From Sutcliffiella horikoshii (GTDB lineage: Bacteria > Bacillota > Bacilli > Bacillales > Bacillaceae_I), in NCBI RefSeq assembly GCF_008180725.1, contig NZ_VTEV01000003.1:425841-489840 (forward strand): a DNA stretch of 64,000 nt, given 5' to 3'. Position numbers and translations under genes: made by a program. The notes beneath the pieces were generated by a model. That model was not told the origin of the DNA. It worked only from the letters and a program-made list of their open reading frames with translations, and searched no databases. Position 1 is the stretch's first letter. Every line of letters begins with the position of its first letter. Of the stretch, positions 9,290-18,362 are shown one piece after another.

Positions 9290-9457
9290 TTATTCGTGGG
9301 AAGTATGTTCACTTTCTCCTTCTACCGGTTGGTATGCGTTTGAACTGTATTGCTGTCCAACTACTCCGCTTGAATATGCATCCGTAATTTGATTGTGAAC
9401 CTCATTTACCGCATTATCATCATAAGAGAAAACTTCTTTTGGATCTTTTTTCTTCAT
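9290..9457 (-). CDS. Small hydrophilic protein, 55 residues
   Basis: A short acidic protein beginning MKKKDPKEVFSYDDNAVNEV and ending in HTSHE. ATG 9457 follows AAAGGTGG at nine bases, and the stop sits directly on the shared terminator, so the unit looks genuinely expressed. No membrane segment, Cys or known motif is present. The function is unknown. Confidence 0.6.
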   Translation of the reverse strand: MKKKDPKEVFSYDDNAVNEVHNQITDAYSSGVVGQQYSSNAYQPVEGESEHTSHE

Positions 9458-9609
9458 AGTGGTTTCCACCTTTCAACTAAGTATCCATTCTAGTTTGCGT
9501 CGCGTGACAAACATTTAAAGGTGGAAAAAATTACAGGGTAAATGGATAGAATGTTCTTGTTAGTTATTATACAATGAGTAAAAACGGGGAGAAAAGGAAG
9601 GAAGTAGCG

Positions 9610-9924
9610 ATGTTTTCTTTTGTAAAAGATCCAAGGCTTGGAATATCTTTGCCACAGCTGGATTTAGAATGGACTCAATATAACAAAGAAACACAGCAGG
9701 ATATCTTATTAAAGTGGGAAAAGATACGCGGGAGTATACCGGACCGGATTAAAGAGTTAGAAGGAGAAATTAATGATAAGCAGGCTCAATTGAATGATGA
9801 AGCAGATTTTGAACGGTCATGCGAACTAAATTCGGAGATTGCTGGTCACGCTAGTGTTATCAATGATTTATGGCTTTGGTATCGAATGAACCAGCATGTT
9901 TCATCATCTAAAATACACTCATAA
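9610..9924 (+). CDS. Hypothetical 104-residue helical protein
   Basis: Starts MFSFVKDPRLGISLPQ behind GGAAGGAAG. The middle (about 45-90) is a charged helical stretch with a likely short coiled coil (RIKELEGEINDKQAQLNDEA), and it ends in a helix with WLWYRMNQH. An upstream in-frame ATG at 9574 lacks a ribosome site of its own. It is followed directly by a terminator and so is monocistronic. I do not recognise a family. Confidence 0.65.
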   Translation: MFSFVKDPRLGISLPQLDLEWTQYNKETQQDILLKWEKIRGSIPDRIKELEGEINDKQAQLNDEADFERSCELNSEIAGHASVINDLWLWYRMNQHVSSSKIHS

Positions 9925-9958
9925 AAGACGAATATCCGCTATGGATATTCGTCTTTTT
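9923..9958 (+). terminator. Terminator of the 104-residue gene
   Basis: AAAAGACGAATATCC, a five-base loop and the exact complement ending in TTTTT; it starts at the stop codon. Confidence 0.88.
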
Positions 9959-10007
9959 CTTGGACACCTCTTTTGCTCCAAGCAACTGCTATATTTTCCA
10001 TATTACA

Positions 10008-10868
10008 TTAAAACATCTCACATTCCGATTCATCTAGTTCTCCGTTTTCTACTAGGTGTCTCATCATGTAGTAGTAATGGGAAAATTCTGAGACTTCTTT
10101 GGTCCAGTAATAGTTGGTTCCTGCTGCGGTTATCATGCCGAGAAACGGGACATTGTTTACTTTTTTACGTCCTATTATTGCGACAAATAATAATTTAATC
10201 AGGTGCATTAAAGGTTGTTGTAGCCATACGGTCGGATGATCTTTATCTGTTAACACGTCAAAATAATGATCAACATCCTGTCCAAGTTCACTTTTCAATG
10301 TTTCCCAACGCTCATGCTGATATTTTTTTGGAATGGTCGCACCATAGAATAATTGTAATGACTTTACCATTTCAACCGGCGTACTTGCCCTATAGCCGTA
10401 AGACATCGCAATTAGCTGTGTAGTACGAATATTTAGTGCCGCAAAAGCTGGGATGTCAATGGCAAGGGTAGACAGTTTTGCCGTTCCTGTCATCCCACCC
10501 TGAACCACCGAATAAAGCTTTTGCGTGGCAATCTGTTGCTCGGCGATGAATGCTTTTTGTGATAAGGGCAGTTCTCGTATATCTTCAATCCTTTTAATGT
10601 CATCCCTATAGCTACGTGCCATATGGACAATCCGTTCTTCTGCTTGCTGTTGGAAGGAAGACTGCTGAATGATGCCGTGTAAATGAAATAACCATGTGTC
10701 GATTTGGGCAAAAAATACCTGCTTTTTATCGTCTGACAGTAGATCGAAGGCCTTGTCCACCCAATGATCCAGTGTATCTGAAAATTGGGATGGTTCGTAT
10801 GTATATAGTTTTTCTTCCCATTGTGAAAGTTTATGTTTCCATTGTTCTTCCTGACTTCTATTGGACAC
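10008..10868 (-). CDS. EcsC-family protein
   Basis: About 286 residues, started at GTG 10868 behind GAGGGG. The C-terminal half has the pattern of the EcsC family: LSTLAIDIPAFAALNIRTTQL, then a YG step followed by YFDVLTDKDHP and LLFVAIIGRKKVNNVPFLGM. EcsC of B. subtilis sits in an ABC-transporter operon, but this paralogue stands alone next to ackA. The hydrophobic stretches (about 145-165 and 235-265) suggest membrane association. Its function is unknown. Confidence 0.75.
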   Translation of the reverse strand: MSNRSQEEQWKHKLSQWEEKLYTYEPSQFSDTLDHWVDKAFDLLSDDKKQVFFAQIDTWLFHLHGIIQQSSFQQQAEERIVHMARSYRDDIKRIEDIRELPLSQKAFIAEQQIATQKLYSVVQGGMTGTAKLSTLAIDIPAFAALNIRTTQLIAMSYGYRASTPVEMVKSLQLFYGATIPKKYQHERWETLKSELGQDVDHYFDVLTDKDHPTVWLQQPLMHLIKLLFVAIIGRKKVNNVPFLGMITAAGTNYYWTKEVSEFSHYYYMMRHLVENGELDESECEMF

Positions 10869-10929
10869 AATTCTTCCCCTCACTTTTCCAACTGCTAGTT
10901 TTCTCCATTATACCATAGTAATTCTGTAC

Positions 10930-10974
10930 AAAAAAACAGTCCCCGATCTGTTGAATTAAACTGATCGGGGACTG
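10930..10974 (-). terminator. Terminator of ackA
   Basis: A 12-bp perfect stem CAGTCCCCGATC with a 14-base loop, followed on the minus strand by seven T. Confidence 0.9.
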
Positions 10975-10978
10975 AAAA

Positions 10979-12166
10979 TTATAATGCTATTTTCATTACA
11001 TCTCTTGCAATCATTACTTCTTCATTCGTAGGAATGACGATGACTTTAACTGGAGAGTGCGGGTAGTTAATAAATGCTTCTTTACCACGAACCTTGTTCA
11101 ATGCTGGATCCCAGTAAACGCCCATAAACTCAAGTCCTTGAAGAACTCTTGCACGGATAACATCACTGTTCTCACCAATACCTGCAGTAAAGATGATTGC
11201 GTCCACTCCGTACATTCTTGCAGCATAGGAACCAATATATTTATGGATACGACCTGCGAATACTTCTAATGCAAGTTCAGCACGCTCGTTACCTTCAGTT
11301 GCAGCAGATTCAATATCACGAAGATCACTGGAGAATCCTGAAACTCCAAGGATACCACTGCGTTTGTTCAATACTTCTAATACTTCATCGGCTGTCTTGC
11401 CTGTTTTCTCCATGATGAATGGAATCAAAGCCGGGTCAATATTACCAGAGCGAGTTCCCATTGCTACACCTGCAAGCGGTGTGAAGCCCATGGAAGTATC
11501 AATGGATTTTCCGCCTTCGATTGCCGCAATACTGGCACCGTTCCCAAGGTGACAAGAAATCAGGCGAAGTTGCTCAACCGGTCTGCCAAGTAATTCTGCA
11601 GCACGCTCGGAAACATATTTATGAGAGGTACCATGGAAACCATATTTACGGATGCCATAGTCTTCATAGTACTCGTAAGGCAAGCTATAAAGGAATGATT
11701 TTTCCGGCATGGATTGATGGAATGCTGTATCAAAAACAGCCACAGCCGGTACATTCGGAAGAATTTCCTTGAATGCTTTAATTCCTACGAGGTTTGCCGG
11801 GTTATGAAGTGGTGCAAGCTCTGAAAGTTCTTCTAATTGACCTAACACTTCATCTGTAATTAGGACAGAATCATTGAACTTCTCTCCACCATGTACAACA
11901 CGGTGTCCTATTCCTGTGATTTCATCAAAGCTTTTGATGATGTTAAGGTCGATTAGTTTTTTCAATAAAATTTTAACAGCTACCCCGTGTTCTGGAATGT
12001 CTGTGATTTCTGTTACTTTTTCACCGTTCACAGAGATGGTGAAAACAGCATCGTTTAAGCCGATACGTTCCACTAACCCTTTTGTAATAACATTTTCACT
12101 AGGCATTTCGAACAATTGAAATTTAAGAGAAGAGCTTCCTGCATTTATTGCAATAACTTTTGACAT
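10979..12166 (-). CDS. ackA: Acetate kinase
   Basis: 395 residues, full length. AckA makes ATP from acetyl phosphate in overflow metabolism. The ASKHA signatures are clear: [16 protein letters not shown] at the start, [22 protein letters not shown] (catalytic Asp), [10 protein letters not shown] and the adenosine-binding [11 protein letters not shown] and TAGIGENS. It has its own promoter with a CcpA-like site upstream (12317-12330), as in B. subtilis where CcpA activates ackA. It lies between ytxK (upstream) and the EcsC gene. Confidence 0.98.
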   Translation of the reverse strand: MSKVIAINAGSSSLKFQLFEMPSENVITKGLVERIGLNDAVFTISVNGEKVTEITDIPEHGVAVKILLKKLIDLNIIKSFDEITGIGHRVVHGGEKFNDSVLITDEVLGQLEELSELAPLHNPANLVGIKAFKEILPNVPAVAVFDTAFHQSMPEKSFLYSLPYEYYEDYGIRKYGFHGTSHKYVSERAAELLGRPVEQLRLISCHLGNGASIAAIEGGKSIDTSMGFTPLAGVAMGTRSGNIDPALIPFIMEKTGKTADEVLEVLNKRSGILGVSGFSSDLRDIESAATEGNERAELALEVFAGRIHKYIGSYAARMYGVDAIIFTAGIGENSDVIRARVLQGLEFMGVYWDPALNKVRGKEAFINYPHSPVKVIVIPTNEEVMIARDVMKIAL

Positions 12167-12316
12167 GACGATACGTACAACTCCTTTTATATGGTCACAC
12201 TTGGATGGATGATTAAATGTTTTTACACTCTACCTATCTTGTGCAAAGTTCCGATATTATATATACCTTTTTCATTTAAACACCGTGATACTGCATTTGC
12301 AAGAGGCTTCCCTATA

Positions 12317-12330
12317 TGGTAACGCTTACC
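12317..12330. promoter_or_regulatory. Candidate cre site upstream of ackA
   Basis: Read on the minus strand, GGTAAGCGTTACCA differs at two positions from the cre consensus, but is near-palindromic and correctly placed. A TATAAT at 12256-12261 (minus strand) with a poor -35 lies about 60 bp downstream, as expected for an activated promoter. The position agrees with the known CcpA activation of B. subtilis ackA. Confidence 0.55.
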
Positions 12331-12364
12331 TTATATATTCGTTATTTTCTGAAGAATAGCATAG

Positions 12365-13360
12365 TTATTTTGTATTCTTTTTCTCAGAGAACCAGTGGTT
12401 GATTTGAGCCATGATTTTTTCCATTGCCTGCATGTTGGAGAAGCTTGGCAGGTTTACTAATAGAGCTTCTTTAGGAGGCTCAATGCCTATTCCTTTTTTC
12501 TGCAAAACAAGGATGCTTTTTGCATGGTTTTTGTTTTGGAACATGGTTTCCGGAAGTTGAAGCATACCTTGAATATACGCTTCATCTTTTATTAGAGAGT
12601 TGACTCTTTTGGCTTCCTCTTCTTCAAACATAGAGTTTGGAACCAAGAATAACAGGTGTCCGCCTGGTTTGGTGTAACGCAAACCTTGTTCGATGAAAAG
12701 ATAATGTGCATAGGAATGGCCTTCTTCTGCTTTTAACTTGAAGTTGGCAGCATTGTTATCGTCAGGATAATAGCCAACCGGAAGGTCACTCACTACCACA
12801 TCAACTGGCTCTACAAATAAGTTGCTTAAGCCATCTTGGTTGAATAAACTGATTGCCTGCTCTTGCAGGTTGGCGTTATTATAGGCAAGCTTCACTAACA
12901 GGTCGTCCACATCCACACCAAATGCCTCTAGTTTTTTGTTAGGCTGGTGGTTAAGGACAGCTGTAAGAAGGTTTCCTGTACCGATGGCAGGATCCAACAT
13001 TGTCATCTGTTGCAGATGTGAGGTGTATTTTCCGACGAGGTATCCCATAAACATCGCGATCGCATCAGGAGTCATTTGGTGATTAGCTTGAACGGCATCT
13101 TTCATTCCTTTAAGGATTGCTAGTTGGAACCCTTTTCTGATTTCTTCTTTTTGAAGGGAAGCGATGTGTTGTTTGCTGTATTCTTTTTCAAGTCTGCGTT
13201 TGGTCACTTCTGATACTTCTTCTTGGATGACTGCTCCGTGGAAGAGGTTTTCTGCAGTTTCTGCTAGTGCTTCTAGGTATGTACAGTCTAGTTCTTCTTG
13301 TAGGATTTGTGCGGTTGTATCAAATAAGGAAAATGTATTTTCTAGTTTTGTTATGGACAT
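12365..13360 (-). CDS. ytxK: YtxK, class I SAM-dependent (N6-adenine type) methyltransferase
   Basis: 331 residues, started at ATG 13360 behind AAGGAGTG. The SAM-binding motif is MLDPAIGTGNLLTAV and the catalytic motif is degenerate, SDLPVGYYPDD instead of NPPY/F. The overall layout is that of the HsdM-like YtxK family found between tpx and ackA in Bacillus. No partner specificity subunit or nuclease is nearby, so it is not an intact restriction system; substrate unknown. Confidence 0.88.
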   Translation of the reverse strand: MSITKLENTFSLFDTTAQILQEELDCTYLEALAETAENLFHGAVIQEEVSEVTKRRLEKEYSKQHIASLQKEEIRKGFQLAILKGMKDAVQANHQMTPDAIAMFMGYLVGKYTSHLQQMTMLDPAIGTGNLLTAVLNHQPNKKLEAFGVDVDDLLVKLAYNNANLQEQAISLFNQDGLSNLFVEPVDVVVSDLPVGYYPDDNNAANFKLKAEEGHSYAHYLFIEQGLRYTKPGGHLLFLVPNSMFEEEEAKRVNSLIKDEAYIQGMLQLPETMFQNKNHAKSILVLQKKGIGIEPPKEALLVNLPSFSNMQAMEKIMAQINHWFSEKKNTK

Positions 13361-13432
13361 TGTGCCACTCCTTTTCTTGGGGAACTGCTCCCAACCAATT
13401 TTCAGTATTCCTATTTTACATGGAGATTGGGC

Positions 13433-13466
13433 AAAAATAAAGCAGACTGCTATTATCACAGTCTGC
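13433..13466 (-). terminator. Terminator of tpx
   Basis: GCAGACTG and its complement around a nine-base loop, then TTTATTTTT on the minus strand. Confidence 0.8.
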
Positions 13467-13497
13467 TCGTCTTGGTGCAATGATTTTGAGTAAGGTA

Positions 13498-13998
13498 TTA
13501 TTCAGCGGATTTTACTGCTTCGATTGCCGCTTCGTAGTTAGGGTGGTCAGTACCTTCCCCTACGTATTCAACGTAAGTTACTTTGTCGTTGGAGTCCACA
13601 ACAAACGTAGAGCGGGCAAGTAGACGTAGTTCTTGCATAAGTACGCCGTATGCTTCACCGAAAGAAGCATCACGGTGGTCAGATACTACCTCAACATTGT
13701 CAAGCCCACTAGCTGCACACCAGCGTTTTTGAGCGAAAGGCAAGTCCATGCTAACTGTAATAACTTTAACGTTATCAAGCTTTGCTGCCTCTTCGTTAAA
13801 CTTACGGGTTTGTTGATCACATACCCCTGTATCAATGGAAGGGACTACGCTGATTAGTTTCTTGAATCCTTTGTAGTTTTCCAATGTTACTGGAGATAGG
13901 TCGTTTGCAAGAACGGAGAAGTTTGGAGCCTGGTCGCCCACTTTCACTTCGCTTCCAAGTAGTGTCATTGGGTTACCTTTAAATGTTACGTTTGCCAT
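13498..13998 (-). CDS. tpx: Thiol peroxidase (atypical 2-Cys peroxiredoxin)
   Basis: 166 residues. Tpx reduces hydroperoxides using thioredoxin. The peroxidatic Cys60 is in [15 protein letters not shown] and the resolving Cys94 in [10 protein letters not shown], exactly the spacing of the Tpx subfamily. ATG 13998 follows GAGGAGGG; the in-frame upstream extension MRREIN spans that ribosome site. tpx-ytxK-ackA order is conserved in Bacillus. Confidence 0.97.
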   Translation of the reverse strand: MANVTFKGNPMTLLGSEVKVGDQAPNFSVLANDLSPVTLENYKGFKKLISVVPSIDTGVCDQQTRKFNEEAAKLDNVKVITVSMDLPFAQKRWCAASGLDNVEVVSDHRDASFGEAYGVLMQELRLLARSTFVVDSNDKVTYVEYVGEGTDHPNYEAAIEAVKSAE

Positions 13999-14142
13999 GT
14001 TAATTTCCCTCCTCAAATTGTATGTACACTTGTAATAATAGCTATGTTTTTTTAGTTTTGCAATTAATCAATCTTTATTTGTGTAGAGGGGGAAGTGTTG
14101 GTTTTAATAAGGGCTCTAAGTTTGTCAAAATGTGTAGATTTA

Positions 14143-14232
14143 TTGATATTTCTTGAGTTTTCTTGATATCCACGAGAGTTTTCTTGATATATCCCGAAGT
14201 TTCTTGATATCCGCCCGAAATCCCTTGATCCC
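14143..14232. repeat. Tandem array A2, 20-21-bp units (inverted copy of A1 word)
   Basis: TTGATAT recurs at 14143, 14163, 14184, 14204 and (as TTGAT) 14225, i.e. every 20-21 bp, in the units TTCTTGATATATCCCGAAGT-like. This is the reverse complement of the word in array A1. It lies between the ytfJ terminator and the tpx start. A 68-codon frame covers it but has no ribosome site. Confidence 0.85.
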
Positions 14233-14267
14233 CTCACACTCTCCCAATAACCAAGCAAGCAACCAAA

Positions 14268-14296
14268 CAAAAAGCCAACTGCTGTGCAGCCGGCAA
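14268..14296 (-). terminator. Terminator of ytfJ
   Basis: GCCGGCTGC, ACA loop and GCAGTTGGC, then TTTTTGTTT on the minus strand, directly after the ytfJ stop. Confidence 0.85.
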
Positions 14297-14298
14297 TT

Positions 14299-14778
14299 TT
14301 AGAAATCTAAATCCTGTTTATGGTTGTTGTAAGAATGTTCAGAGTGATTTCCACTGTTATGTTTATTGTTATTCAACATTTGTTGCACTTTCTCAACTGC
14401 CTGTGGAGCCAGATCCAGTAATCTCTCATAGATACTTGTGCTCTCATCAAGGTGAAGCATTTTCACTCCTTGCGAATTTACAATCAAGAAAGCGATTGGA
14501 GTGATGGAAACTCCACCCCCACTACCTCCGCCAAAAGGAAGCTTGTTACCTTGGCTTTGTTGATTGCCACCGCCATCGTGTCTTTCAGGTCCTGAAGAAC
14601 TCCCGCCTTGGAACTCACTTCCTCCTGCTGCGAACCCAAATCCGACTTTGGAAACAGTCAAAATGACACTTCCATCTGGCGTTTCTACCGGGTCACCGAT
14701 GATGGTATTAACATCAATCATATCTTTTAAATTTTCCATCGCTGTTGTCATAAGACTCTTAATTGGATGTTCAGACAT
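14299..14778 (-). CDS. ytfJ: YtfJ/GerW-family spore protein
   Basis: 159 residues. The conserved N-terminal half contains IKSLMTTAMENLKDMID, NTIIGDPVETPDGS and a Gly-rich segment (about 45-105) ending GGGSGGGVSITPIAFL. GerW (YtfJ) is a forespore-made protein needed for L-alanine germination in B. subtilis. The C-terminal tail is an Asn/His-rich low-complexity stretch (about 139-155). It lies 20 bp downstream of ytfI and probably shares its transcript. Confidence 0.93.
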   Translation of the reverse strand: MSEHPIKSLMTTAMENLKDMIDVNTIIGDPVETPDGSVILTVSKVGFGFAAGGSEFQGGSSSGPERHDGGGNQQSQGNKLPFGGGSGGGVSITPIAFLIVNSQGVKMLHLDESTSIYERLLDLAPQAVEKVQQMLNNNKHNSGNHSEHSYNNHKQDLDF

Positions 14779-14798
14779 ATTGATCCTCCTTATTGCTG

Positions 14799-15500
14799 TT
14801 ACATGGATTTGTGATTATCCTCTTTGGATAACACGGATAAAGGACGAGTTTTAAACTTTGGTCTACCGCCCTTCCAATATTTAACGATTCTTATTCCTGC
14901 CAACATAGCATGCCCGATTCGAAACCGAATCATACACTTAAACATTGTCTGGGAAACAGCATATTGGAAATAAGGGGTGATGGAGAGTTCCGGCTGAGCT
15001 CGGAAGTCTGTATAATTGCTTAAAAAACCAACAATTCCTCCTTTAATCGACCAACCTGCCCCAACAAACATTCCAGTATGGGCTGCATCCCCTAATCCAA
15101 CGTTACTATGCCATTCCAAGTGATTCACTTCCATTCTTGAAAGCAGTCTTCTTACAATCTCATGCATCCCCACAACGTGGCGCACCAGTTCGTATGTATC
15201 TTCAAAACTCTGCCATATCTCTTTTGGAGAAAAATCTTTCTCTTTTTGTTTTCCTTGAGACGGATTTCCGCCTCCAACTTTGGTTTTTTCCTCGACATGA
15301 ATGGATGCTGTTTCTTTATCCACACTGATTAAAGGTACATCAATGGTGTACCGCAACAACCCGTACCATGCACTTAGTTTCACTGTCATCTGATCATTAT
15401 CTTGTTGATGATGGTAGTAAAATTGGATGGTAATTTTAGTGACGAGAACCATGATTAAGAGAAGAATGATGATGGCAAAAATTATTATGGCCCAAATCAC
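14799..15500 (-). CDS. ytfI: YtfI, DUF2953 membrane protein
   Basis: About 233 residues. The GTG at 15500 follows AAAGGG at seven bases; an upstream ATG frame (15542) would cover that site. One membrane segment at the N-terminus (IWAIIIFAIIILLLIMVLV), then a soluble domain with the DUF2953 signature HLEWHSNVGLGDAAHTGMFV and a C-terminal RIRIGHAML-like segment. The family is paired with ytfJ in sporeformers and is thought to act in spores; its biochemical role is unknown. Confidence 0.88.
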   Translation of the reverse strand: MIWAIIIFAIIILLLIMVLVTKITIQFYYHHQQDNDQMTVKLSAWYGLLRYTIDVPLISVDKETASIHVEEKTKVGGGNPSQGKQKEKDFSPKEIWQSFEDTYELVRHVVGMHEIVRRLLSRMEVNHLEWHSNVGLGDAAHTGMFVGAGWSIKGGIVGFLSNYTDFRAQPELSITPYFQYAVSQTMFKCMIRFRIGHAMLAGIRIVKYWKGGRPKFKTRPLSVLSKEDNHKSM

Positions 15501-15542
15501 ACTATCACACCCTTTCCTCCCCCTTCCATTATCTCCTAGCAT

Positions 15543-15584
15543 AAAAAAAATAAACCTAAAGTCACGATGGACTTCAGGTTTATT
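15543..15584 (-). terminator. Terminator of sppA-yteJ
   Basis: AATAAACCTGAAGTC, a six-base loop and its near-complement followed by eight T on the minus strand. Confidence 0.85.
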
Positions 15585-15586
15585 GG

Positions 15587-16132
15587 TTATTTTTCATGAA
15601 CGACTGTCGTGTCAGCAATAAAGTCGTGCACACCTTGCTTTTTGCTTGTAAAAGCTGCCACAAGAAATACGATGTAGGTGATAGGTGCATAGACTAAAGC
15701 TATATAACGTCCTACACCTTCTCTAAAGAAAATGGTTTTCCAAGAAAGCTCATCAGCCTTTAGGTCGACCACCCGTAAACCAAACACCATTTTTCCTAAC
15801 GTCTGTTTAAAATACTTTGTCATAAGAATAAAATATCCATATAGCACAATGGTGGTGGCAATAGTTGCAGGGGAGAACATGAAGCTTTGATTAGTCGATA
15901 CCCCTAGTAGTCTAAAAATCGGGAATATCACGATAGCTCCGATGCTCCAAATGATTAGTAGATCTAACAGAAATGCCCAAAGTCTCATCCAAAACCCTGC
16001 ATAGCGATATTCGATGACCGCAACTTCCTTCGAAGGAAAGATCGTATCATTGCTAGTTCTGTGTTCAACTGCGTTCACGTCTTCATCTATTACATTCTCA
16101 TTTGTATACTCATTATTTTGCTCATCTCTCAT
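15587..16132 (-). CDS. yteJ: YteJ, RDD-family membrane protein
   Basis: 181 residues. A hydrophilic N-terminus (1-42) leads to YAGFWMRLWAFLLDLLIIW, the RDD-type first helix, followed by three more membrane segments and the conserved QTLGKMVFGLRVVD. It lies 12 bp downstream of sppA in an apparent operon, as in B. subtilis, where YteJ (SppI) restrains the peptidase SppA. That inhibitory role is inferred here from synteny and family. Confidence 0.9.
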   Translation of the reverse strand: MRDEQNNEYTNENVIDEDVNAVEHRTSNDTIFPSKEVAVIEYRYAGFWMRLWAFLLDLLIIWSIGAIVIFPIFRLLGVSTNQSFMFSPATIATTIVLYGYFILMTKYFKQTLGKMVFGLRVVDLKADELSWKTIFFREGVGRYIALVYAPITYIVFLVAAFTSKKQGVHDFIADTTVVHEK

Positions 16133-16144
16133 TTCTTCTCCCTC

Positions 16145-17155
16145 CTACTCTGCATACAAGTACATTAGTCTTGGAGAGTTAGGTTGATTGATAAGCCTTG
16201 CTAACATCTGCATTTCAGACTCTGGCTTTAATAGAGCTTGAGCGTTCATAACGAATAATGAACCTAAGCCTAGGTTTTCTGTGTATTGAACAACTTGGAC
16301 GTTCCCCATATCATGGTCTTTCTTCATTGCCTCAATAACGTCTTCAAAATAACCAAGCTCATCGACTATGTTGATATCTTTCGCTTGTTGGCCATCATAG
16401 ATTCTTCCGTCAGCAATTCTTCTTACTTCCGATTCACTCATTCCTCGGCCTTCCACAATAACCTCTACAAATTGATCATACATATTGTCTACCATTGATT
16501 GAAGAATTTGACGCTCTTCCTCAGACATATCTTTTGTCGGGGACATAATATCTTTGTATGGCCCACTCTTGATGGTATCAAATTTCACACCATATTTTTC
16601 AGCAAGCTCTTTGTAATTAATGCCTTGCATGATAACACCGATGGAACCCGTAATGGTCTCAGGTGATGCAAAAATTTTGTTGGCAGGTGCAGCAATATAG
16701 TATCCACCTGAAGCTGCCATTGCGCCCATAGAAATATAAATTGGCTTCTCTGATTCTTCTTTAATCTCCACCAATTTTTTATGTATCTCTGCACTTTCAG
16801 AAACGCCACCACCCGGTGTATTGACTCGCACGATAATTCCCTTAACTGAATCATCTTCTTTGGCTTGATCAAGCATTCTTAAAAATTGACGGTGGTTATA
16901 TCCTGGAGATTGGAATACAGAAGTCACGTCGCTTCCTGTATCTTGGATAACACCATTAACTTCTAGAACAAGGATCTTGCGGTTTGGACTTCCGTCTTCT
17001 ATTACTTCCTCAATAAACTCTTCTTTTCCTCCGAAAATATCTGAAAAAGAATCAGATGTGGAGCTTTCCGCAGGTCTTGTTGCAAAACTCGTCATAATTG
17101 ACACAAAAAACAATAATCCCGCAATACCTAATGCAGCCCAACGCTTTCCGCTCAT
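16145..17155 (-). CDS. sppA: Signal peptide peptidase SppA
   Basis: 336 residues, membrane-anchored by one N-terminal helix (about 6-24). The Ser/Lys dyad is visible: Ser149 in GAMAASGGYY and Lys201 in KSGPYKD, 52 residues apart as in the B. subtilis enzyme. SppA degrades cleaved signal peptides and contributes to resistance to membrane-active peptides in Bacillus. ATG 17155 lies behind AGGAGG and leads the sppA-yteJ operon. Confidence 0.96.
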   Translation of the reverse strand: MSGKRWAALGIAGLLFFVSIMTSFATRPAESSTSDSFSDIFGGKEEFIEEVIEDGSPNRKILVLEVNGVIQDTGSDVTSVFQSPGYNHRQFLRMLDQAKEDDSVKGIIVRVNTPGGGVSESAEIHKKLVEIKEESEKPIYISMGAMAASGGYYIAAPANKIFASPETITGSIGVIMQGINYKELAEKYGVKFDTIKSGPYKDIMSPTKDMSEEERQILQSMVDNMYDQFVEVIVEGRGMSESEVRRIADGRIYDGQQAKDINIVDELGYFEDVIEAMKKDHDMGNVQVVQYTENLGLGSLFVMNAQALLKPESEMQMLARLINQPNSPRLMYLYAE

Positions 17156-17332
17156 ATCTAAACCTCCTAGTTGTACGTACAGTAACTATACGTTAAATCG
17201 TTTCAAAAAGTTTCATCAAAATGGTAAACTTATCACAATATAGAATTGTACTAAAATTTTTTCCAAAAGGATAATGTTTTTGGATATTTTTTGTTTAAGT
17301 TCCATTTTTTATTATAAAGAGGAGGAAAAACA

Positions 17333-18133
17333 ATGACAGAACGCCGTAAAATATTTTTCTTTTATAAAAGGGAAGAAGAGCTAGTTGCAAAGGTTAAAAA
17401 GCTTGAACAATTGGCGGTACAAAATAACTTTGAAATACTAAGCGATTACCGCAATGCGAACATTATTGTAGCAGTCGGAGGAGATGGAACCTTCCTTCAA
17501 GCCGTTCAGAAAACAGGTTTTAAGGATGATTGCCTTTATGCTGGAATCAATACGGGGGAAACTTCTAGCTTTTATTGTGACTTCCATATCGATGATACAG
17601 AAAAAATGGTAGAGGCTATGGCATTTGAACAGATTGAAGTTAGAAAGTATCCTACTATTGAAGTGACAATTGATGGTACTTCTTCCTTTCAATGTTTAAA
17701 TGAATGCTCCATCCGCTCTGCTATCATAAAGACTTTTGCCATTGATGTGTACATAGACGAGCTCCACTTTGAAACGTTCCGTGGTGATGGAATGATTGTA
17801 TCCACCCCTACTGGCAGCACTGCTTACAATAAATCAGTGCATGGTGCTGTTGTGGACCCGATGCTCCCTTGTTTTCAAGTAAGTGAGCTTGCCTCTATTA
17901 ACAATAACAGCTATCGCACCCTTGGATCGCCGTTTATCATGGCAGGTGCCAGGAAATTGACTCTAAAAGTAATTCAAGATGGGAATGACTATCCTACGAT
18001 TGGCATTGATAATGAGGCACTTAGCATTAAACATGTCGAGAGGTTGGATATTCAGCTTACTGATAAAAAAATTAAGACTGTGAAATTAAAGGATAATTCG
18101 TTTTGGGAGAAGGTCAAACGGACATTTTTATAA
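17333..18133 (+). CDS. ppnK: NAD kinase (second paralogue type, YtdI)
   Basis: 266 residues. NAD kinase phosphorylates NAD+ to NADP+. The GGDGTF motif is at about residue 50, LNECSIRS and DGMIVSTPTGSTAYNKS are present as expected. The start ATG follows GAGGAGG. Its place next to sppA and ytcJ matches the B. subtilis NadF2 (YtdI) gene rather than NadF1. It is monocistronic and ends in a hairpin. Confidence 0.96.
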   Translation: MTERRKIFFFYKREEELVAKVKKLEQLAVQNNFEILSDYRNANIIVAVGGDGTFLQAVQKTGFKDDCLYAGINTGETSSFYCDFHIDDTEKMVEAMAFEQIEVRKYPTIEVTIDGTSSFQCLNECSIRSAIIKTFAIDVYIDELHFETFRGDGMIVSTPTGSTAYNKSVHGAVVDPMLPCFQVSELASINNNSYRTLGSPFIMAGARKLTLKVIQDGNDYPTIGIDNEALSIKHVERLDIQLTDKKIKTVKLKDNSFWEKVKRTFL

Positions 18134-18156
18134 AATACACCACCATTTATATCAAC

Positions 18157-18187
18157 AAAGGACACCGTATGAACGCGGTGTCCTTTT
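18157..18187 (+). terminator. Terminator of NAD kinase gene
   Basis: AAAGGACACCG, a short loop and CGGTGTCCTTTT. Confidence 0.85.
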
Positions 18188-18202
18188 GTATACGCTATAA
18201 CT

Positions 18203-18334
18203 CCGCTGTTAATTTCCGCAAATGGCTTCGCTTTCCTCGGGGAGACCTTGAGCTTCCTCACAACACTTCAGGGGTCTCAACAATGTCGCTACTTCCCCCG
18301 CAGGAGTCTACGCCTTTTGCTCCAATTATCAGCT
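18203..18334 (+). repeat. Intergenic element E1 (~130 bp, inverted ends)
   Basis: Starts CCGCTGTTAATTTCCGC and ends GCTCCAATTATCAGCT, which are imperfect inverted repeats of each other. Its interior words (AATGGCTTCGCTTTCC, GGGGTCTCAA, GAGTCTACGCC) recur in six further copies in this window (E2-E7). It fills the convergent spacer between NAD kinase and ytcJ. No transposase is encoded. Confidence 0.85.
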
Positions 18335-18362
18335 ATATATATCCATACCATGCTTGCTATTC

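Noticed and set aside
12365-13360. ytxK as a restriction-modification methylase
   Set aside because: The NPPY motif is degenerate, and no specificity or nuclease subunit is nearby; the conserved tpx-ytxK-ackA order marks it as a core gene.
14064-14270. 68-codon minus-strand frame with repeated YQENSR segments
   Set aside because: It is the translation of array A2; no ribosome site, and the 20-21-bp period shifts frame between units.
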